A DNA stretch of 35,289 nt from positions 1 through 35,289 of the forward strand of contig ONRP01000034.1 in NCBI GenBank assembly GCA_900320245.1, written 5' to 3'. The notes beneath the pieces are model-generated. The model saw nothing but the letters and a program-made list of their open reading frames with translations, was not told the DNA's origin and ran no database searches. Positions 33,723-35,289 of the stretch are shown one piece after another (the first letter of the stretch is position 1; every line of letters starts with the position of its first letter). A program made the position numbers and the translations under genes. The stretch is from an uncultured Prevotellaceae bacterium. GTDB taxonomy: Bacteria > Bacteroidota > Bacteroidia > Bacteroidales > Muribaculaceae.

Positions 33723-34832
33723 ATGGCAGAAAACGCTTTATTACAACGCCTTGACGGCCTGGATGCCCGATTTGAGGAAATCGGCACGCTGATTACCGAT
33801 CCCAACGTCATAGCCGACCAGCGGCGCTACGTCAAACTGACGAAGGAATACAAGAGCCTGGAGACCCTGCTGGGAGCCACCAACCGTTACCGCAAACTGC
33901 TTGAGGACATCGAGCAGGCCAAGGCCGTCCTCGACACCGAGACCGACGAGGACCTGCGTGCCATGGCGCGTGAGGAAATCGACACCAACCAGGCCGAGGT
34001 ACCCAAACTGGAAGAGGAAATCAAACTCCTGCTTATTCCCGAGGACCCTGAAGATGGCAAGAACGTGGTGCTTGAGATTCGAGGAGGTACGGGAGGCGAT
34101 GAGGCCGCCTTGTTTGCCGGCGACTTGGCACGCATGTACACCCGCTACTGTGAGACCAAGGGCTGGAATGTGCAGATGTCCTCTTGCAGCGAAGGAGCCG
34201 TGGGTGGTTTCAAGGAGGTGGTATTCAGCATCACGGGCGACAACGTCTATGGCACCTTGAAGTATGAATCGGGCGTGCACCGCGTGCAGCGCGTGCCTGT
34301 CACCGAAACCCAGGGCCGCGTACACACCTCGGCAGCCAGCGTGGCCGTGCTGCCCGAGGCAGAGCCGTTTGACGTGCACATCAACGAGGGCGAAATCAAG
34401 TGGGATACCTTCCGCAGCGGCGGTGCCGGTGGCCAGAACGTGAACAAGGTGAACAGTGGTGTGCGTCTGCGCTACATGTGGACCAATCCCAACACGGGCG
34501 AGCAGCAGGAAATCCTCATCGAGTGTACCGAGACCCGCGACCAGCCCAAGAACAAGGAGCGTGCCCTGGCACGTCTGCGCACCTTTATCTATGACCACGA
34601 GCATCAGAAGTATGTGGACGATATCGCTTCGCGCCGCAAGACCCTCGTCTCGACGGGTGACCGTTCGGCCAAAATCCGCACTTACAACTATCCGCAGGGT
34701 CGCATTACCGACCATCGCATCGGCTATACTATCTACAACCTGCCTGCCTTTATGGACGGCGATATCCAGGACTGCATCGACCACCTAATCGTGGCCGAGA
34801 ATGCCGAGAAACTCAAGGAAGCAGAACTGTGA
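33723..34832 (+). CDS. prfA: Peptide chain release factor 1
   Basis: The 369-residue factor terminates translation at UAA and UAG. GGQ (236-238, in GGAGGQNVNKVNS) places the hydrolytic glutamine in the ribosomal peptidyl-transferase centre. The codon-reading motif is P192-V193-T194 in RVPVTETQGRVHT, the PxT class of RF1 rather than the SPF class of RF2; most RF1 proteins I know have PAT. The PCRF region covers about 70-190, with RGGTGGDEAALFA near 117-129. Its own stop is TGA, which RF1 does not read; RF2 must terminate it. The last six bases belong to the first unit of the following repeat array. Confidence 0.95.
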   Translation: MAENALLQRLDGLDARFEEIGTLITDPNVIADQRRYVKLTKEYKSLETLLGATNRYRKLLEDIEQAKAVLDTETDEDLRAMAREEIDTNQAEVPKLEEEIKLLLIPEDPEDGKNVVLEIRGGTGGDEAALFAGDLARMYTRYCETKGWNVQMSSCSEGAVGGFKEVVFSITGDNVYGTLKYESGVHRVQRVPVTETQGRVHTSAASVAVLPEAEPFDVHINEGEIKWDTFRSGGAGGQNVNKVNSGVRLRYMWTNPNTGEQQEILIECTETRDQPKNKERALARLRTFIYDHEHQKYVDDIASRRKTLVSTGDRSAKIRTYNYPQGRITDHRIGYTIYNLPAFMDGDIQDCIDHLIVAENAEKLKEAEL

Positions 34833-35112
34833 TATGCTCGCTATGCTCGCAGTTTAGAGTTTAGAGGTTAGGGTTTAGAGAGGCATCCGCTGTGATGCTC
34901 GCTGCGCTCGCAGTTTAGAGTTTAGGGTTTAGAGAGGCATCCGCTGTGATATGCTCGCTTCGCTCGCAGTTTAGAGTTTAGGGTTTAGAGAGGCATCCGC
35001 TGTGATATGCTCGCTTCGCTCGCAGTTTAGAGTTTAGAGGTTAGGGTTTAGAGAGGCGTCCGCTGTGATATGCTTGCTGCGCTCGCAGTTTAGGGTTTAG
35101 AGAGACGTCCGC
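34827..35112 (+). repeat. Degenerate tandem repeat, five units of 50-63 bp
   Basis: Units start with CTGTGAT at 34827, 34890, 34944, 35000 and 35063, giving lengths of about 63, 54, 56, 63 and 50 bases. Each has a GC-rich block (two GCTCGC copies 2-3 bases apart), then a run of 6-8-base words GTTTAGA, GTTTAGG and GTTAGG, then GAGAGGCATCCG or its variant. Length differences come from gain or loss of the small GTTTAGA-type words. There are no long arms for an IS element and no constant-repeat/variable-spacer pattern of CRISPR. The first unit includes the prfA stop codon. Function unknown. Confidence 0.9.
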
Positions 35113-35289
35113 GCTCTGTGGAGGGTGGATGTCTGTTTTTTTAATACGGTTAATTCGCCCCACAGGGAGAATTGTGCGGTTTTGCTTGAGGCAGTGCGGA
35201 CTGTGTTAAAGAATTGTTAAAACGGCGTTTTGTTGTTGCAAAACGCCGTTCTCGTGTGTCTAAATAGCAAACGAGAATCTAAAACTGAA
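35113..35289. other. Right-edge intergenic region with a 12-bp hairpin
   Basis: No coding frame is supported. AACGGCGTTTTG (35221-35232) and its exact reverse complement (35239-35250) form a perfect 12-bp stem with a six-base loop. On the minus strand it is followed by TTTTAACAATTC, so it may be the terminator of a minus-strand gene beyond the window. A second pair, TTCTCG (35249-35254) and CGAGAA (35272-35277), lies outside it. A weak 8-bp pairing with a 38-base loop spans 35114-35167. Confidence 0.5.

Noticed and set aside
33741-34784. A 347-codon minus-strand open frame opposite prfA
   Set aside because: prfA is unmistakable on the plus strand; the antisense frame has no family features.
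34827-35112. CRISPR array
   Set aside because: Whole units are repeated with internal slippage; there are no constant repeats with unique spacers and no cas genes.

Overview
The window is a chromosomal segment of a Bacteroidota bacterium, most likely order Bacteroidales. Four things support this: nearly every transcription unit has the Bacteroidetes-type -7 box TAnnTTTG instead of a sigma70 box; starts lack Shine-Dalgarno sequences; LpxC is fused to FabZ and sits between lpxD and lpxA; and there are SusE/F-like, Cleaved_Adhesin-like and dockerin surface modules. A Muribaculaceae- or Prevotellaceae-like gut lineage is plausible, but I cannot fix the genus.

Layout. 1-3946: a tandem array of three secreted, dockerin-terminated modular proteins (the first only a 3' end), each closed by a homologous terminator hairpin. 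3976-6962 (minus): mgtC and a CPA2 cation/proton antiporter. 7096-11836 (plus): a secreted EEP-family phosphatase/nuclease, then a likely operon of an NrnA-like DHH phosphoesterase, a DUF4827-like lipoprotein, glmM (internally deleted and frameshifted) and a metallo-beta-lactamase hydrolase. 11879-14764 (minus): aroE and comEC. 14993-17722 (plus): an MCE/MlaD protein and dnaA. 17837-18328 (minus): a DEDDh exonuclease. 18582-23731 (plus): gyrA followed by two paralogous secreted TPR proteins. 23868-27100 (minus): the lipid A operon lpxD-lpxC/fabZ-lpxA. 27225-28995 (minus): a free-standing B3/B4 protein, a Sua5/YciO/YrdC protein and a thioredoxin lipoprotein. 29063-30178 (plus): a serine hydrolase. 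30186-32183 (minus): an LtaS-like membrane phosphotransferase. 32289-34832 (plus): a membrane-anchored metallophosphoesterase and prfA, followed by a degenerate tandem repeat with telomere-like TTTAGGG motifs.

Most of the window is core metabolism: replication initiation and topology (dnaA, gyrA), envelope building (lpx genes, glmM, MlaD, aroE) and translation (prfA, YrdC family). The accessory part is the dockerin array at the left edge. Its second gene has lost its stop codon, so its reading frame runs through its own terminator. The other strong anomaly is glmM, which lacks its sugar-binding loop. I found no tRNA, rRNA, CRISPR array, transposase or phage gene. No complete undescribed defence or mobile system is visible; the most unusual features are the dockerin cassette array and the repeat array that includes the prfA stop codon.
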